Assembly (NCBI GenBank): GCA_022702705.1
Contig: CM040422.1
Coordinates: forward strand, 38,029,270-38,093,269
Reading direction: 5' to 3'
Length of the DNA stretch: 64,000 nucleotides
Source of the DNA: Papilionanthe hookeriana x Papilionanthe teres
Taxonomy: Eukaryota > Streptophyta > Magnoliopsida > Asparagales > Orchidaceae
A program made the translations under genes and the position numbers. The stretch's first letter is position 1; each line of letters opens with the position of its first letter. The notes beneath the pieces are model-generated. The model searched no databases. It had not been told where the DNA came from and saw nothing but the letters and a program-made list of their open reading frames with translations. Positions 23,691-36,400 of this stretch are shown one piece after another.

Positions 23691-24623
23691 CTAAACTACG
23701 TCACTCATTCATGGAAATTAAATGTGACCTTCACTTTTGTTGTGGAACTTATAATCCTTTTGGAACATATGTTTCCCAACAAGTTTTAACAATTTAATTG
23801 GCTAGTTTAAAAAGTAAATGAAGTACGAAGTGAAAGGTCATCACAATTTCTCCATTATAAATAGACACATCATTTCAATATCACAACATCAACACATCAC
23901 ATGAAAAGGAGGAAGACAAATAAATATACTCAAGATTCATGAGGAGGGGATGGCAAAAGATGGATTTTATATATAAAAGCAATGTCATACACACAGAGTA
24001 AAGAAAAGGCAACTTATCTCAAACTCTTCCTCAAGCGAATCTCATGGAATTCCTTTAACTCCTCTTCTTTCTTCACAATAAAACAATTCTTTCTTTAGAT
24101 AAGTAAGGAAGAAGAAATCTCTCACTTTCTCTCTCCTCCTACACTCCTTATAAGAGAACACACAAACCCTAAATTTTCTAAAAAGTGAAAAGACGCACTA
24201 ACTCTTCACTCTCCAAACTCTAAACTCTCTCCCCCCTCTCTGAATTTTGCTCTGAATTAGTTTAAATTCGTCCATAACTGATTTCCAAACAGTTTCTTCA
24301 AGCATCCCACCAAATTTCGGCCAAATACATTGAATCTAGTTTGAATTCGGGACAGGGCATGGTCCGACACAGGATAGGGCATCGTCTGGTGCTATTTTAT
24401 GCGTTTTGGGTCTAAAGTCTCTGCAAATTGGTGCGGCCCGGCGCTAGTAACAGCAACATTTAGCGCTAGTTCAATAAAATGTATTGTTGCCTCATTTTGC
24501 TCTAATGGCCTAAAATCATTATATCTGCATGAAATCATGTAAAATACATTTTTTTAAAGTGCAATATCATCAAAAACAGATATGAAATAGACAATAAAAA
24601 GCTATCAAAATTTCAGTGGATCA
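23691..24623 (-). repeat. Athila-1 3' LTR, second part
   Basis: It resumes the LTR interrupted at 14433 and matches Athila-0 8456-9419 (for example TTCATGGAA, TCAAACTCTTCC…CAAGCGAATCT). It ends at CA 24622-24623, next to the PPT. A GC-rich cluster with GGTGCGGCCCGGCGCTAGT lies at about 24350-24480. Confidence 0.9.
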
Positions 24624-24626
24624 AGA

Positions 24627-24638
24627 TCCCCCAAACTT
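24627..24638 (-). promoter_or_regulatory. Athila-1 polypurine tract
   Basis: On the minus strand it reads AGTTTGGGGGAT, immediately upstream of the 3' LTR, preceded by the conserved CTTGAGGCAAGTAA motif (24640-24660). Confidence 0.88.
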
Positions 24639-26147
24639 AACAATTACTTGCCTCAAGTAATTTTAGTTAATACAAAAAATAATGATCCACTGCAATTAAA
24701 ATTCTTTCTAGAATACCATAAATTTGACTTAGATATGTACAATAGTAAAATTTTTAGAAAGAACATTGAATAATTCAAGTAAATTTTGTAGGTGTAAGAC
24801 TATCTAGTAATCAAGTCTAAGAGTTCTAGCCTTCTATTCATTTTAAAAATGACTGTAGATTGTCCTATTAAAGCACTTAAAAGGATTACATTAGAAGAAG
24901 TTTATGAGAACACAACTAGTAAAAATGCCAATCCATACATATAAGTTCAAGAAAGTAATTAAGTTCTTCCCTTTAGGTATGTCCAAGTAAAGCCAATTTT
25001 TGATTAGGCATCTCCTTAAGCTTCTCCTCACTTTTCTTTCTTTTCTTTTTCTTATTTTCTTCTTTCTTTCTTTTTTTTTCGTTTTGCTTTTTTCAAGTGA
25101 GGATTATTGTATCTGCATAGACTTTAATAGTTTTGGACTTCACCCTTCTCACCCTAAATTTGAAACTTACCACCATCCTTTACCTTATAGGCATTTCTTT
25201 AGCTTATTATTGATTCATCATAAAGTATCAATCCTTTCCTTTCACATAAAGTTTTGGAATTCTTAATACTCAGAACATATAGTTTTTCTTATTTTGAATA
25301 GTTTAATATAGTCATATTCTCTTATACCAAATATCTTGGCCTACAAAACTACTTTTCATTACCAAATATTTTCATTCAATTTCACAAAATACTTAAATAA
25401 AATCAAAATGTAGTTATCTGACATTGAGTTCTATCACAACAAATCATGTTAATAATTCTAAAAATACTTTTAAATGAGATTAATTAATAGTTAATTATTT
25501 CCCTCCCCCAAACTTAAATTTTTGAATATCAATATAATTAACATGGGAAGAATGAAAAGATATAAACAAATATAACTCATACATCAATACGTTGGGCTTT
25601 TCATATCTCTGAGTTTAGGCAGGTTTTTCTTCATAAATTAGAGCAGTAGGCCTGAAATAATTAAGAACATTTCTATACACAAACATGAGTTAGAAATTTA
25701 GAAGGGAAGAAGTTTGAAATCATAAAACATCAACTATGCACACAACATTAACATCTAAATGTTAATATCACAGATTAAATTAACAAACTAAACACATGCA
25801 AACTCCACTATCACATCACATTCATCGATATCAAACATAAAGTTTTCTACAAACACAACCAAATACAAATTGCATCACAGATACAAATCAGAGAGAGAAT
25901 CAGGTACATCAAAGATACATCAACAAATACAAAATAAAATGAAATTAAAACTACATAAACTACCAATCATCTTCTGCATGAGCTCCACCATCATCAGGTT
26001 TATCAGGCTGGTATGGAGTGTACTCAAGGTATGTTGGAAATATAGTACTAGTGTCTCCCCTGAAAAATCTCATCTGTGCGTCATGATAAGCTATCTCATA
26101 TTCTCTCCACTACACTTGATAATCATCATTTATATTATTCCTTATTT
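24639..26147 (-). other. Athila-1 3' untranslated region
   Basis: This is non-coding. On the minus strand it carries a second PPT-like AGTTTGGGGGAGGG at 25501-25514, a TCTATGCAGATACAATAATCCTCA match near 25100, a long purine tract opposite 25020-25097, and the GAGGAGAAGCTTAAGGAGATGCC motif near 25010. The hydrophobic plus-strand ORF 25000-25266 is the complement of that purine tract. Confidence 0.7.
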
Positions 26148-27034
26148 CTAGTCCTTTACTCTGGTGTTCAACCTTTCTAACTGATCCATAACATAATGCA
26201 GAGTAAGTTCCAAAGATGTAGACAGTTTCTCATGACTAGAAGAATGTTCATCAGCTTTCTTTCTCCATTTCCATCCTACACGGGCTTCATAGTTTTTCAG
26301 ATTTAGTTTAGTAATGAGCTTCAGGGGATGGACTACCTCATCATTATCTTCAGTTGCTACACCTGACCGAATACACAAGGCATAAACCAGGTCGGGGTTT
26401 TCTAATCCACTTGTAGTCTCTCCTTTTGAACTTATCAAAGTACTCTTATTGATAATAGCCCCATTATTGATATTCTTTATCTTCTAAATATAGTAATTCA
26501 GAACAGCTTTGTCTACAATAACCTTGTTGTGATGGTTGTTAGGCTGAAGTCTTGCATAAATGAAGTAATGTAAAGAAAGGGGGAAATTAACTTTTTATTT
26601 CTGTTTAATCTTGTATTCCCCTTTTCCGTCAGTCAAATAGTTCATAATCAAATTCAATGCTTCATTAGTAACAGGAAAATTTTTGAATTCACATAAGAAG
26701 GGTTCTCTCAACTGATAAAATGCATTGATGCGGGCGGGGGTAAATTCAACTATTTGTCCTCTAACACGGATATATTCGCTATCAGAATAATACAAATTTG
26801 TATAAATCTTTCTCACTATCCCCAGAATTGCTTCAGCAGTAGAATAACATAAAACTTCCCATTGACGATTTGCAATAAGTTCTTCAATCACACCTCACGG
26901 ATATTAAAAGGTTTTCTCTTGATGACACTTCTTATTGCTAAGAATGTAATAAAGTGGAAATAAGCTTTGAAATTCACAAATTTACTCTCATCGTAATAAA
27001 ATCTTTTCTTCCCCTTAGCCATTCTTGGAGCCAT
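26148..27034 (-). pseudogene. Athila-1 accessory ORF B (plant-transposon-protein-like, broken)
   Basis: The start MAPRMAKGKKRFYYDESKFVN at 27034 matches MAPRQKRRLDYDKTRFVN of Athila-2 ORF B. A frameshift near 26890 leads into 26595-26891 (NRQWEVLCYSTAEAI, VRGQIVEFTPARINAFY, NYLTDGKGEYKIKQ), then a stop. Further pieces are FPLSLHYFIYARLQP and, at 26148-26438, ENPDLVYALCIRSGVA with a C-terminal helix. The pattern is that of proteins labelled 'putative plant transposon protein' (Pfam PF20167 as I recall it). Its function is not known to me. I see no signal peptide or membrane span. Confidence 0.7.
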
Positions 27035-27379
27035 TTATCTAAAAATATCAATTTTATCCAAATCAATTTCAAAATTGCATTATAATAGACTCCAAGGTAA
27101 ATATAAATAGATAAGAGCTCCAATACCATGAAAATTCTCCAAATTCTCTCCAGAACCTCATAATTCAAATCTTCCTAATGTAGGAGATTTTCATGGTCAA
27201 AATAAAAAAAAATTAGGTTAAAGTATAGCTCTTACCAAGATAAGATGAAATCTAAACTTTTCCGGCCACGAAATCGCTTCAAATCTAAATGCATGTGAGC
27301 CCTAGGTGCAAAAATCAGCCTTTGCTAGAGGTAGAAGATGATGGTTTTGGCAAAAATGGTGGGTCCCAAAGTTAAACTA

Positions 27380-27530
27380 CGAAATTTTGGGGTTTAAGGC
27401 CTTTTTGTGGTCGAGCGCTAGTGATAGTGCCATTCGGCGCTATTTTCTGCTCTTATGGCCAAACTCTCTGTTTTTTAGCGTGGTCCGATGCTGGTGACAG
27501 CGCTGTTCAATGCCAGTTCAAAAACTGGGC
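27380..27530 (-). repeat. GC-rich motif cluster upstream of Athila-1 ORF B
   Basis: GAGCGCTAGTGATAGTGCC, TTCGGCGCTATTTT and GGTGACAGCGCTGTTC occur within 150 bp of otherwise AT-rich sequence. Similar motifs occur in this family's LTR and before ORF A. Confidence 0.7.
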
Positions 27531-27879
27531 TTCCGACTTTCTTTTGCAATTTTGATATTTTCAAGCAAGCTCTAACGTCTAATAAGTCCTATTAAACATT
27601 GAATAACATACTAAATCCATGACAAATGATATTTTTAAACACAAACAACATAAAGCATCACTTTGATATAGAAAATCCAAATTACAAACACATAAAAATA
27701 ACACTAAATGCAATACATCATCAAACCATAAAATTCTAAAATTCAGCATCGCTCACAACCAGAACACAATAACGCTGAAATCTAAACAAGAAAGCAAGTC
27801 CAAATATAACATCCAAGCAAAGGAAAGCAATCAGTTCAAATACATAAATATAGAAATACAATAATTAAGTCTTCATTCT

Positions 27880-29060
27880 TCCTCAGAACTATCATCAACT
27901 CTTAAATCTCCAATTAATTGAACGTAAACTAACAGATTGTATAGTGGATAAATTGGGAACTCTTGAGTAGAATCCTCCTAAATCCAGCCTTTCCTTTACA
28001 TCATATGTATCAAACTTCTTTCAAGATACCCAGAATGATCAATGTGCTCCTTCATTCTCTAATCCAGATGATCAAAGAACTCAAATAGATTGTTGATTGC
28101 ATTCATCAGGTGTTGCGCTTCCTTCTCCAATTTCTTAGTTTTCTTCAAGATGATCTGTGAACTTTCAAGAAAGTAAGGAGGAATAGGTGTCAAAATCTAA
28201 GATGGTTGATCTTCAATGACAGTCATTTCATTCATATCACCAACTGCCTGGTTACTATGTTCATTGTTAGGTCTATAGGCTTCCAAGTTAGAAGTACTCT
28301 TTCCCAATTCTCATATGGCACTTCTTATTGACCGTAGAGGAGAAATATGGTGGAAGGATGTCCAAGTCCATACTTTAATCCATGAAAAATCAATCCCAAA
28401 ATAGATTTAATAACTACATAGCCAATATCAATAGGCATCCCCATTTGAATGCAATAGTTCAAAATAGCAAGCACTTTAGTTACTTTACTTATTTTCATTG
28501 TTGGGAGCAATTTTTCACATATAAAATAGTGTAAGTGCTTCGACATAGGATTTAACAGTGTGGTTGAAAAACTTACATATCTTTTATCTCTTATCTCCCA
28601 TTCATCACTTTCATCCGTCAAATATTTGTATATATCATTCATGTTGTCCTTCGTTGGGGCAAAGTTTGAATAGTAGCAGATCGACACATTCTCAATCATG
28701 TATAAATCATTAATCTTTGCAGGATTAAATATGACAAACCTACCTCACACATAGACTAATCCTCGGTTGATTCCATGAAGATTTGCGTAAAACACCTTCA
28801 CAAGTAGGACAACTACGGCGGTAGTAGTATAGCATAACACTGCCCAACGTCTCTGAATAACGATTTAATCAATTTTAGTAGTAGGAGAATTTGTAACTCG
28901 ATTCATAAAGCCTTTCTCATTAATCAACCTCATCTTTGAGATATTATTGTTGAATAAATGTTGCGCTTTGAAACTGACGCAGTTTCTATGGTTGAAAACT
29001 TAAAATCTTGAAGTTTCTATCGAGAATCCGTTTGGACGAGATTTAGGATCTTCCTTTACG
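27880..29060 (-). pseudogene. Athila-1 accessory ORF A (plant-transposon-protein-like, broken)
   Basis: It aligns with Athila-2 ORF A. Fragments in order are KMRLINEKGFMNRVTNS (about 28935), QRRWAVLCYTTTAVVV and FYANLHGINRG (about 28800), then the open part 28325-28699 with ENVSICYYSNFAPTKDNMND, IYKYLTDESDEW, LHYFICEKLLPTMK, LNYCIQMGMPIDIG and GLGHPSTIFLLYGQ. A shifted C-terminal part extends to about 27880 (WERVLLTWKPID). Stops occur near 28745 and 28865. It is a diverged paralogue of ORF B next to it. Confidence 0.68.
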
Positions 29061-29359
29061 TTCCTCTCATATTTCCTGCATCTAGGGGCGGTATTTAGGA
29101 GTCTAATGGAGGAATTTCCATCTAGAACTACCAAAACTCATATTTAATAATGAAACTATTTTCTGAATAGTGGAGCTGATAACACCGCCGTTCAGCGCTA
29201 GTTAAAGTTTTGCCAAACTTTGCTTTGTCTAAATTCATTCCAAGTTTCCATTCAATTAATTTATTTAATGTTTTTAATAATATTTAAGGAAGGGTTCGAC
29301 TTAATTAAGTAACAAACAAACACAAATAACACATCAATCAAACAAACACTTAATAACTA

Positions 29360-30590
29360 TACTCTTGGTTTAACATCGTCAACCCAACATAACTTTATGT
29401 AATTCACGTTGATCTAACATTAAAACCTTTTCAAAATTAGGTCCATTACCTTCAAAATATAGTTTTAATCTTTGTCCATTAACTTTGAATATTCTTCCAG
29501 ATTTAGGGTCTTTGATATTCACAGCTCCAAATTGATAGATTTTTTTGACAGTGAAAGGTCTTGTCCATCTAGATTTCAGTTTCCGAGGAAATAATTTCAA
29601 TCTTGTATTGTATAGTAAAACTTTTTTTCCTAGTTCAAATTCCTTTTTAACAATCTTCTAATCATTCCATATTTTTCTTCTCTCCTTGTATATTCTATCA
29701 TTATAATATGATTCATTTCTGATATCTTCCAATTCATTCAATTGCAAAAATTCATTCTCACCAGCGTCTTTCAAATTAAAGTTCAATTTCTTTATCACCT
29801 AATATGCTTTATATTCTAATTCAACTGGCAAGTGACAAGTCCTTCCAAAGATTAATCTGTAAGGGGAAATTCCTATAAGAGTTTTATAAGCAGTTCTGTA
29901 AGCCCATAAAGCAGTGTCTAATCTAGTAGACCAATCTAATTTCTCAGGATTAATGACATTCTCTAAAATTCATTTCATTTCACGATTTTATACCTCTTCT
30001 AAGTCAGTAGTTTGAGGATGATAAGCTGTAGAGATTCTATACATAATATTATATTTTTCCACCAATCTCGGAATCAGATTATTTTTAAAATGGGATCCTC
30101 CATTAGTGATGATTACTCTAGGCGTTCCATATCTTGTGAAAATATTTTTCATTAAAAAACATAAAACACTTTTAGCACCACAGTTAGGTAAAGCTATTGC
30201 CTCAATCAATTTTGATACATAATCAACAACAATCAGTATATATAGGTATAAATTGTCCCATAAAATCTAATCCCAAAGAATCAAAAAAATTCAAATTCTA
30301 AAGTAAATTTAAAAGGCATTTCATTTCTTCTAAATATATTACCTATTCTCTGACATCGATAACAAGTTTTGATAAATCTATAAACATCTCTAAAAATAGT
30401 AGGCCAAAAAAATCCAGATTGTAAAATCTTATGTGCAGTTCTATCAATTCTGAAATGTCCTCCAAATTCAGAATCATGACATTGTCGAATAATTCTTTCA
30501 ATTTCATCATAAAACACACATCTCCTAATAATAAAATCTTTACATTGGTTATACAGATAAGGATCATCCCAAAAATAAAATTTAGCATCA
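29360..30590 (-). pseudogene. Athila-1 integrase (broken)
   Basis: The zinc-binding part is intact at the end of 30281-30751 (CHDSEFGGHFRIDRTAHKIL…C..CQR). The core at 29988-30209 reads VIITNGGSHFKNN, where the second catalytic Asp has become Asn, and ends TTDLEEV, altered around the catalytic Glu. The C-terminal domain is open at 29379-29600 (SRWTRPFTVKKIYQFGAVNIKDP). Both stops and a lost active-site residue argue against activity. Confidence 0.82.
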
Positions 30591-30599
30591 TGCTTAAAT

Positions 30600-32060
30600 T
30601 TTTTTCGTTGTTGCATTGTTAATTCAGGTTGTAAAATATTACTAACGATGTAGATTACCATATCAGCATACCATGATATATTTTCTTCAATAACATTACA
30701 TAATTGCTCATTAAGACAAGTTTTTATTATTTCCCTTTCAAATTCATCCAAATTAGGTTGTTCAAGTCTTGATAAATGATCATCTACTTTATTATTGACC
30801 CGTTTCTATTAATGATCTCAAAATCGAATTCTTGCATTAAAATTATCCATCAAATCGGTCTTGGTTTAGCGTCATTCTTTTGCATTAAATATTTAATTTT
30901 AGGTATGCACTTTACATTTAGCTCCAATTAAGTAAGATCTAAATTTTTCAAAGGCTTAAATGATAGCTAATAACTCTCTTTCTGTAGTGGTGTAATATAT
31001 AGCTTTAAAAATTTTCTCGTGCCTTTGCCCTAAAACCACTCCAATAGCATAATCGCTAGCATCTCACATTAGTTCAAATAGTTTCTCTCAGTCAGGTGAA
31101 ACTATTATAGGGGCAGCGATTAATTTCTTTTTAATAGATCAAAAGCTTTTAAGCATTCATCTTTAATATCAAACTTCTTATTTTTTCCAAAAGTTGGCAT
31201 AGAGCTTAGTAATTTTTGAAATGTTTTTAATATATCACCTATAGAATCTTACATGTCCCAAAAAGCTTCTTACCCCTCTCACAGTTGTTGGAGGTAGTAA
31301 CTTCTCAATACTTTAAATCTATGCAGGAGCTACTTCCATGCCATATTCAAATATTTTTTGCCCAAGCACAATTCCTCCTGCAACCATAAAATGACATTTT
31401 TCCTAGTTTAGGACTAAATTTGTTCTTTCGCATGCCTTTAAAACTTGTTCTAAGTTGCATAAGCATGCATCAAATGAATCTCCAAATACTGAGAAATCAT
31501 CTATAAACACTTCTATTCCATCATCTATTAACTTTCTAAATATGGACATCATACATCTTTGAAATATGGCAGATGTATTATATAATACAAAAAATATTCT
31601 TCTAAAAGCAAAAGTTCCATAAGGGCTAGTAAATGTAATCTTTTCTTGATCCTCAGGAGCAATAGGTATTTGGTGATAACAGGTATATCCATCTAAAAAA
31701 CAATAATACTTGTGTCCAACATATCTGTCTAGCATTTGGTCTAAAAAGGGTAAAAGGAAGTATTCTTTTCTACAAACAATACATATTCGCCTACCAGTGA
31801 ATTTTCTTGTCGGTATAATTTCATTTCATTCATTTACGTCAACAGTCACTCATCCTTTCTTAGGAACACAATGAGTTGGGCTCACCCAAACACTATTAGA
31901 AATAAGATATATAATTCCAGCATCTAACCACTTTAAAATCTCCTTTTTAACCACTTCTTTCATTATTGGGTTTAGTCTCCTTTGTGGATCAACTCCTGGT
32001 TTATGTTGTTCATTCAACAAAATTCTAAGCATACAGATCGATGGGCTGATTCCTTTAATA
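30600..32060 (-). pseudogene. Athila-1 reverse transcriptase-RNase H (broken)
   Basis: The N-terminal RT segment at 31850-32032 has KKEILKWLDAGIIYLISNS and WVSPTHCVPKKG. The palm at 31403-31735 has FLDGYTCYHQIPIAPEDQ and VFIDDFSVFG (active-site IDD). RNase H between about 30790 and 31110 is fragmentary. The RNase H to integrase connection begins the 30281-30751 ORF (ENISWYADMVIYIVSN, TMQQRKKFKHDAKFYFWDDP). Short deletions and stops separate these parts. Confidence 0.8.
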
Positions 32061-32149
32061 TCTGCTATGAACCAACCAAAAACCTTTTCATATCTTTTTA
32101 AGGTTTCCAGTAATTTTTGTTCTTAATATTCATTTAAATCCGAAGATAT

Positions 32150-33130
32150 AATAATTAGTAAGGTAGATGATTCTCCTAAAAACATGTACTTCAAATGATT
32201 AGCAAGAATTTTCAGCTCAAGTTTAGCGGGTTTAATAATATATGGAATTAAAGGTAAATAATTCTCTTAAAAACAGGCACTTCAAATGACTACGGAGAAT
32301 TTATAGCTCAAGTTCGGAGGGTATAATGATAGATGGAATTAAATTTTTATCTTCATTTTCCATAGTATCCATCCTTTTAAATCATTCCTGAACAAATTCT
32401 AACTTTTCATTCCTTATATCATCCAAATCATCTTCATATTCATCCTCACATTCCAGATTTTCTTTAAATACTTCATTAAAATGATATTCTCTCAAATAAT
32501 CACAGATTTCCATTCGAAAGCACTCATCATCTTTTTTCAGTTAAAGGGTATTTCATAGATTTCAGAATATTGAAAATTACCTCTTGATCATTAACTCTCA
32601 TAGTTAATTCTCCTTTTTGTACATCGATCATAGCTCTCCCAGTAGCAAGGAATGGTCTTCCCAAAATAATTTGAATTTATTTATATTTCTTCATATCTAA
32701 TACAATAAAGTCCACAAAAAAGATAAATTTATTCACCTTCACTAATACATTTTTCACAACTCTTTTAGGATAAGTGATAGAACGATCAATCAATTAAAGA
32801 GTCACAGATTTAGTTGAAATTTCTCGTATTCCCAATCTTTTGGAAGTTGATAAAGGCATAAGATTAATACTAGCTCTAAGATCACATAAATCTCTTCCAA
32901 AATATTTCTTACCTATAGCACACGGGATAGTGAAACTACCTGGGTCTTTAAGTTTTTCAGGAAGCTTCTTCTAAATAATTGAACTACACTCAACGTTAAG
33001 TGCAAAAGTCCCGTGGTCTTTGAACTTTCTTTCTTTTTAAGAATATCCTTCATAAACTCTGCATAATCAGGCATATGCTCTAATGCTTCAACAAAGGGAA
33101 TGTTAATAATTAATTTCTTAAGAATTTCCA
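32150..33130 (-). pseudogene. Athila-1 protease and linker (broken)
   Basis: The active-site region near 32845-32890 reads CDLRASINLMPLS: the Gly after the catalytic Asp-Leu is replaced by Arg. The C-terminal core near 32600-32700 keeps GRAMIDVQKGELTMRVND. The gag-pro joint at 32913-33131 reads LKKLIINIPFVEALEHMP. The linker at 32270-32540 contains a partial local duplication of the LKYLPN(H/N)-like segment. Confidence 0.7.
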
Positions 33131-33407
33131 ATAACTTTGCAAATCTATTATCCCTGTTCCATTTCTTTATTCTTTGAGGAAAAGGAGGAGGTGGTTTTCA
33201 ATAGCTATCTTCATTGGTTCAATCGGTTATTCATCTGGATATATCCTATTAGAACCCTTCTCAATGTTGACTTCCTCTCTTTCAACTTTAGCTTCTTTTT
33301 GAACTCTTGTTTCCAGTTCTTTTCCACTCCTTAATTGAATAGCCTTAATTTGGTCCTTTTTTAGATCTTTTGGGTTGATCTCAACATTGCTTGGAAGATT
33401 TCCAGAA
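33130..33407 (-). pseudogene. Athila-1 gag C-terminal part, left of LINE-1
   Basis: SGNLPSNVEINPKDLKKDQI and AIQLRSGKELETRVQKE match Athila-2 gag (SNVEINPKDKGNEKIKAIQL). The frame is cut at 33407 by LINE-1. The upstream half of the same gag is at 51714-52981. Confidence 0.85.
33398..33407. repeat. LINE-1 target-site duplication, left
   Basis: ATTTCCAGAA precedes the LINE poly(T). ATTTCCGAA at 39114-39122 follows its other end, one base shorter. Athila-0 has the uninterrupted equivalent near 6368 (GATTCCCAGAAGG). Confidence 0.7.
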
Positions 33408-33450
33408 TTTATATTTTTTTTTTTTAGCAAAAACAAAGAAACTTAATTCA

Positions 33451-36400
33451 TTAAAGAGGTTTAGTACATCTAAAGAAAGGGAGCTTTAGAGAGTCCCCAA
33501 AAAGTAACAGCCTTAATGGCTCAGAAGGAGTTACAGAAAAGACAATATTACTATCAGTTGCAGCCTTTTTAGCAAGCCGGTTGGCTGGTTGATTGCCTTC
33601 TCTAAAGGTGTGGGTCCATTTGATTTGTAGAAATTCAGATGGAGAAGGGAAGGTTCTGCAAAAATAAGTCAGGTTCCAGGGTGGAGGAGTAGTGCCTTGC
33701 ATAATATTCACTACTTGCATAGAGTCAGATTACAGCCAAACATAAGGGACGTGGAGAGCTTTAGCTGTAGATAAAGCCCAGAAGGCGACCACGATTCAGC
33801 CTCTAGTGCGGAAGAAGCAAAAGTAGGTGATTGGAAAAACCAAAGGAGCCGCCCAGCATTATTTCTACGGTCGCACCAATACCGACGAGAGGATGAAGTA
33901 AAGCTTCCATCAATGTTAATCTTCACCCAAGGATAAGAGGGCGAGGGACCAATGCGGTAGCACTACATTCGTTAGGTGCCTGAGGGAACTAAATTAGCAT
34001 TCTTGTTGATGAAGCTACAACATTTAATCACAGTGGAGTGGACCATACAGCTGAGACTTTCAAATTTAACTTGGTTCATGGTCATCCAGATAAACCAACA
34101 GATTATTAAAGGGATGTAGTATGAGTGTAGGTTCCTCCAATCCTCCCAGCAAGCCTCAAAGTCTTTCCAATCATATCTGTGTTGAGATAAATGCAGTTGC
34201 TGAATTACCTCGATCCAAACCTCGCTGAGAAAAAGCACATGTAAGGAACACGGGAGAGAGTGTTTCTTCATGGGAGTGACAGAGCCAACATCCGGAAGCA
34301 ACTTTAAGACCTTTTAATTTTAAAATGTCATCAAGAGGTAACGGTTGTGGAAGAGCCTCCAGTGAAAAAAGACATAGATGGGGACAAATTTCTATTCCAA
34401 ATCTTTTTTCCCCAACTATATTGAGGCCAACTTTTGTAAATTTGGTGAATAACACCATTAAGAGAGGAAGTAGTGGCCAGTTTGATCAATAATTTATCAG
34501 GACTATTGGGATTAAAAGGGATAGAAAGTATTTGCTGCATAGTATCTGCATCCACATAATTACCCAGCATCTCAGAATTCCACTTCCCTTGGGACCAGAA
34601 GTCAGACACCTTCAGCTTAGGTGAGCAGTTTGAAGGGGCAGAGATGGGGCCATCAGGTAGCTAGGTATCCAAAAAGAAATGAATCTGTCCATCCCCCACC
34701 TCCCAAAACAGTAGTTGGTTGGCAGTCTCCCTAACTTTAAGCAAATTTTTCCAGTGCTCGGAATCCCCCATCTTAGATTTCACTTCATTAACATGAACAT
34801 TCTTGCAGTATTTCTCCTTTAGGTAAATTTCCCACATGGTGTCTTGTTTAACAAATTTAATCCACTGTTTACAATGGAAGAGATGGCTCATTTGTTTGAA
34901 GCTTTTAAACCCCAATCCTCCTGCCTTGGTAGGCTTGCAGACCTTGTTCCAAACAACCCAATGAGGTTGTTTATATTGGCCTTCCCAAAGGAATTTGTTG
35001 AAAGTAGTCTCCATCATTTTCTGTGTGCTTAGTTTCATGTGAACCATCTGCATGGTATATAATGGGAAAGTAGATAAAATACTCTTCAACAAGGTCAATC
35101 TTCCACCATTGGAGAGGAATTTATTGGTCCAGCAAGTTATAGCCGAAGAAATCTTGTTGACAATCTCATCATATTGGGTCTGCTTCTTCTTGCCTTTGAT
35201 AAGTTGAACCCCTAAATATTTTAGTGGCGAGATCAGCAGCGGTGAAACCGATACTGTTCCTTCACCCAGACAGTGTCCGCTTATAGTTATTTCCCACCGA
35301 AATTGACACTTCTTGACATTGAGCTTCGGTCCAAGCAACTTTAGTAACATGTTCCAAGCACCTGCATAATTCTTTTGATGACTTGCTTACTACCATTAGA
35401 GAAAATAATGGCATCATCAGCATAAGCCAAATGGCTGATCAATTGGGAGGAGCTATGATTATAGTTAAGGTAAGGGTACTTCTTATAGGTAGCATTGAGC
35501 ACTCTAGAGAAATAATCAAAAATCAGAATGAAGATGGTTGGAGACAAAGGGTCTCCTTGTTTCGACCCTCTCCCATCATTAAAAAAACCATGGCCGCTAC
35601 CATTCGAGAAAACACCGTACCAAGCACCCGAGAGCCACTTCTCGATTAAATTACGAAGGAAGGATGAAAACCCCTAGCCTTAAGGACTTGATCAATAAAA
35701 CTTCAAATTGACGTAATCATAAGCCTTGTTGAGGTCTAGTTTAAAAATGAGATTATGTCCTCTACAAACCTTATTAATATCAAGCAAAAGCTCCTGAGCT
35801 AACAAGCAGTTATCAGTAATATTCCTGCCCTATACAAAGGCAGATTGATTGGCACTAATGAGTTTGTTGAGATGAGGTTGAAGCCTTCCAACAATGATTT
35901 TGCTGATAATCTTGGAGAAGGTACTAGTAAGGCAGATGGGGCCAAAGTCAGATCAAGTGGCTTTATGCTTATCTTTGGGAATTAGAGTAATGGTTGTTGC
36001 AGTAAAGTACTTTGGTATTTCAGCACCAGAGAAAAAGGACTGGACTTCCTGGATGAGGTCAGAGCCCACCACATCCCAAGCAGACAAATAAAAGGCAGAG
36101 GTGAAACCATTAGGTCCTGCAGTTTTTTTACCATCAATGCTCTTTAAAGCCTTAAGGATCTCATCAGCATCAGGCAGCATGGTGAGATTCAATTGTTGTA
36201 CATAAGATAGATCTTCACTAAACACCTCTGGTTGGAAATAATCATTGGCGAATGTTGAGCCGCCAAAAGGGATTGAAAAAAACTAACGACACTTTGGGAG
36301 ATTAAGGCGAGGTTCGGATATCCAATTGCCCTCTTCATTCTTGATTTTAAGAATAGCATTGATTTGTCTTCTATACTTAATTACTCGCATGGAAGAATTT

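Noticed and set aside
25000..25266. ORF rich in Leu, Phe and Ser that looks like a membrane peptide
   Set aside because: It is the complement of the purine-rich tract in the Athila-1 3' UTR; pyrimidine runs give hydrophobic codons by composition.
34844..35032. Plus-strand ORFs inside the LINEs (also 35383-35649, 53822-54148)
   Set aside because: They are antisense to clear ORF2 domains on the minus strand.
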